Below are positions 6,570 to 8,751 of a DNA stretch of 8,751 nt, one piece after another. A program made the position numbers and the translations under genes. Source of the stretch: CAZMXI01 sp964570205. Lineage in GTDB: Bacteria; Planctomycetota; Phycisphaerae; Tepidisphaerales; Tepidisphaeraceae. How positions within the stretch are numbered: position 1 is the first letter of the stretch; the number at the start of each line of letters is the position of its first letter. The stretch is taken from the NCBI GenBank assembly GCA_964570205.1, contig CAZMXI010000191.1:1-8751 (forward strand). The letters are read 5' to 3'. The notes under the pieces were generated by a model. That model searched no databases and was not told where the DNA came from. It worked only from the letters and a program-made list of their open reading frames with translations.

Positions 6570-8751
6570 ATGGCTGTACCGCGCTTTACGCATCTGCACG
6601 TCCATACGCATTACTCACTGCTCGACGGGGCATGCAAGATTCCGGACATGGTCAAGCGTGCCAAGGCTTTGGGGATGGAGTCGCTCGCCATCACCGACCA
6701 TGGCTGCCTCTTTGGCGTTATCGAGTTCTACAACGAGTGCAGGAAGGAGGGCATCAGACCCATCATCGGCACGGAGGCCTACATGGCCCCCGGCGACCGC
6801 CGCGACCGGTCCACGCCCTCCGGCAATTCAGGCGAAGCCGCATACCACCTGTTGTTGATGGCGCAAGACCTGGTGGGCTATAAGAACCTGATCAAGCTGG
6901 GCAGCATCGCGTACCGCGAGGGGTTCTACTACAAGCCTCGAATCGACAAGGAAGTTCTGCGGCAATACAGCAAGGGGCTGATCTGCACCACGGCGTGCCT
7001 GGGGGGCGAGGTGCCGTCAGCACTCCTGAAGCGTGACGCCAAGGCGGCCAGGAGAGTCGCGGAAACCTACCTCGACATCTTCGGCCCGGAACGGTTCTTC
7101 ATTGAGATTCAGAAACAGGGGATCCAGGAGCAGGATCAGATCAACCCGGAACTCGTCGAACTGGCTCGGAAGATCGGCGTCGGCATCGTCGGCACCAACG
7201 ACGTGCACTTTTTGTGCAAGGAGGATCACTACGCGCACGATGTGCTCTGCTGCATCAGCATGGGCCGGCTGAACGCGGATGAGAACCGCCTGAAGTACCC
7301 CACCGACCTGTACCTTAAGAGCCCTCAGGAGATGACCGACGCGCTCGCCCAGTGCCGCCGGGCGGGGCTCCTCGGAAGCAACATCCTCCGCATCGCCGAT
7401 ATGTGCAAGCTGGAGCTGGAGTTCGGGAAGAAGTACGCGCCGGTCTACCGGGTGCCGCCGGACAAGCTGGTTGAAATGCCGCGGGTCGATTCCAGCCTCA
7501 AGGACGACGAGCGATACCTGCGTCAGCTCTGCGAAGAGGGGCTGGACTGGCGGTACGGCACGCGCGACGTGGGGCCGGATATCCGCGCCCGGCTGGATTA
7601 CGAGCTGAAGATCATCGCGATGAAGAACTTCTGCTCGTACTTCCTGATCGTCTGGGATTTCTGCAACTACGCCCGCGCCAACGGCATACCGGTGGGCGCC
7701 AGGGGCTCGGGCGTGGGCACGATGGTGGGCTATCTGCTGGGCCTCTGCAACGTCGACCCGATCCGCTACAACCTGCTGTTTGAGCGGTTCATGGATCCCA
7801 GTCGAAGCGAGATGCCCGATATCGACATCGACATCTGCCAGGATGGGCGACAGAAGGTGATCGAGTACGTTCGCGAGAAGTATGGCCACGTCGCCCAGAT
7901 CATCACCTTCGGCACCCTGGCGGCAAAGGCTGCTTGCAAGGATGTGGGACGGGTGCTCGGCGTCCCGCTCCCGGAGATCGACAAGCTTACGAAGCTGATT
8001 CCCGGCACGCCGGGCATGACGCTCAAGAAGGCCATGGACCAGGTGCCGGACCTGGCCGAGTTGTATCAGTCCAATCCCACCATCCAGAAGGTCATCGACA
8101 CCGCCCGCAAGCTGGAGGGCATGTGTCGCAACGCGGGGTGTCACGCAGCGGGCGTGATCATCGCAGACCAGCCGCTGGACGAGCTGGTGCCGCTGTACCG
8201 CGACAGCGACGGGAACATCCTCACGCAGTTTGAAGGCCCCATCGCCGAGAAAGTCGGCCTGCTGAAGATGGACTTCCTTGGCCTGCGCACTCTCAGCACA
8301 TTGGAGCGGGCGATCGACCTGGAATATCAGACGCGGCAGGCCCGCGGGGTGTCCGCCCAAGACCTGGCCCGTCACCGCGTGCCACTGACGCCGGCCGGCA
8401 GGATCGACATCGAGAAGATCGATTTCGCCGATCCGCAGGTCCTGGCGCTGTTCTGCCGCGGCGAGACCAAGGGCATCTTCCAGTTTGAGTCCGGCGGCAT
8501 GCAGGACCTGCTGATGAAGATGCAGCCCGATCGCATCGAAGACCTGATCGCCGCCAACGCGCTCTATCGCCCGGGGCCGATGGAGCTGATCCCGCTTTAC
8601 TGCAACCGCAAGCACGGCCGCGAGAAGGTGCCCGAGGTCCACCCGATCATGGACAACATCCTGGCCGAGACCTATGCCATCATGGTCTACCAGGAACAGG
8701 TGATGCAGATCTTCAACCAGCTCGGCGGGATCGAGCTGGCCAACGCGTACA
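6570..8751 (+). CDS. dnaE: DNA polymerase III alpha subunit DnaE (3' end beyond window)
   Basis: Catalytic subunit of the replicative polymerase. The first 727 residues are present and the frame is open at the window edge; typical DnaE is about 1,100-1,200 residues. ATG 6570 begins directly before the PHP domain (FTHLHVHTHYSLLDG at 6-20), with GAGGA just upstream and AAGGGA slightly farther out. PHP ligands are retained: H10, H12, D19, D43/H44 in ITDHG, E69, H93, and D211/H213 in NDVH. Many proteobacterial DnaE proteins have lost several of these, so an active PHP proofreading nuclease is plausible here. The C-family palm (about 350-580) has GARGSGVGTMVGYLLG at 376-391, the acidic cluster PDIDIDIC at 416-423 and D568 in KMDFLGLRTL, the third catalytic carboxylate. 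GIFQFES at 635-641 and YRPGPMELIP at 666-675 are family-typical. A short insertion occurs at about 586-612. The gene is on the opposite strand to polX and is probably transcribed alone from this point. Confidence 0.97.
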   Translation, partial: MAVPRFTHLHVHTHYSLLDGACKIPDMVKRAKALGMESLAITDHGCLFGVIEFYNECRKEGIRPIIGTEAYMAPGDRRDRSTPSGNSGEAAYHLLLMAQDLVGYKNLIKLGSIAYREGFYYKPRIDKEVLRQYSKGLICTTACLGGEVPSALLKRDAKAARRVAETYLDIFGPERFFIEIQKQGIQEQDQINPELVELARKIGVGIVGTNDVHFLCKEDHYAHDVLCCISMGRLNADENRLKYPTDLYLKSPQEMTDALAQCRRAGLLGSNILRIADMCKLELEFGKKYAPVYRVPPDKLVEMPRVDSSLKDDERYLRQLCEEGLDWRYGTRDVGPDIRARLDYELKIIAMKNFCSYFLIVWDFCNYARANGIPVGARGSGVGTMVGYLLGLCNVDPIRYNLLFERFMDPSRSEMPDIDIDICQDGRQKVIEYVREKYGHVAQIITFGTLAAKAACKDVGRVLGVPLPEIDKLTKLIPGTPGMTLKKAMDQVPDLAELYQSNPTIQKVIDTARKLEGMCRNAGCHAAGVIIADQPLDELVPLYRDSDGNILTQFEGPIAEKVGLLKMDFLGLRTLSTLERAIDLEYQTRQARGVSAQDLARHRVPLTPAGRIDIEKIDFADPQVLALFCRGETKGIFQFESGGMQDLLMKMQPDRIEDLIAANALYRPGPMELIPLYCNRKHGREKVPEVHPIMDNILAETYAIMVYQEQVMQIFNQLGGIELANAY

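Noticed and set aside
7017..8642. Minus-strand 541-codon ORF
   Set aside because: It lies wholly opposite dnaE, which shows conserved motifs throughout. The long open antisense frame is a by-product of dnaE codon bias.
1..8751. CRISPR array, tRNA, rRNA, insertion sequence or prophage genes
   Set aside because: I looked on both strands for direct repeats with regular spacers, tRNA T-loops, transposase motifs and terminal inverted repeats and found none.

Overview
The window looks like a chromosomal segment from a GC-rich bacterium (roughly 60% GC by eye), and it is rich in DNA-replication genes. A complete dnaA, a complete PHP-type polX and the first 727 codons of dnaE lie within 8.75 kb. A member of the Planctomycetota/Phycisphaerae or a related lineage would fit the divergent DnaA helix-turn-helix signature, the GTG start and the lineage-restricted-looking secreted protein. 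That assignment is an inference with modest confidence, because no rRNA or other taxonomic marker is present.

Layout from left to right. Positions 1-90 hold nothing I can name. Positions 91-118 form a perfect hairpin that, read on the minus strand, has a TTCG loop and a T-run, and it is probably the dnaA terminator. dnaA occupies 1684 down to 155 on the minus strand, with a GTG start behind a good Shine-Dalgarno. The 588-base gap upstream of dnaA (1685-2272) holds one perfect DnaA box, one 8/9 box, two weaker 7/9 matches and several AT-rich patches, so it is a candidate oriC. A tandem-GNAT acetyltransferase gene (3226 down to 2273, minus) bounds that gap. A small secreted protein gene (3465-4097, plus) diverges from the GNAT gene and converges on polX (5882 down to 4110, minus), with only 12 bases between the stop codons. 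A short uncharacterised ORF (6191 down to 5955, minus) lies just upstream of polX and could be co-transcribed with it. Positions 6192-6569 are mostly non-coding and carry the probable dnaE promoter. dnaE begins at 6570 on the plus strand and runs off the right edge.

How the genes relate. DnaA would open the origin in the gap upstream of its own gene. DnaE is the replicative polymerase alpha subunit, and its PHP domain keeps the expected metal ligands, so it may carry its own proofreading activity. PolX is a repair (gap-filling) polymerase joined to a second PHP phosphoesterase domain. The acetyltransferase, the secreted protein and the small ORF have no visible link to replication.

I did not find a clearly new multi-gene system. 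The best items for follow-up are the candidate oriC, the unusual sequence of the dnaA HTH signature and Walker A loop, and the small ORF ahead of polX.
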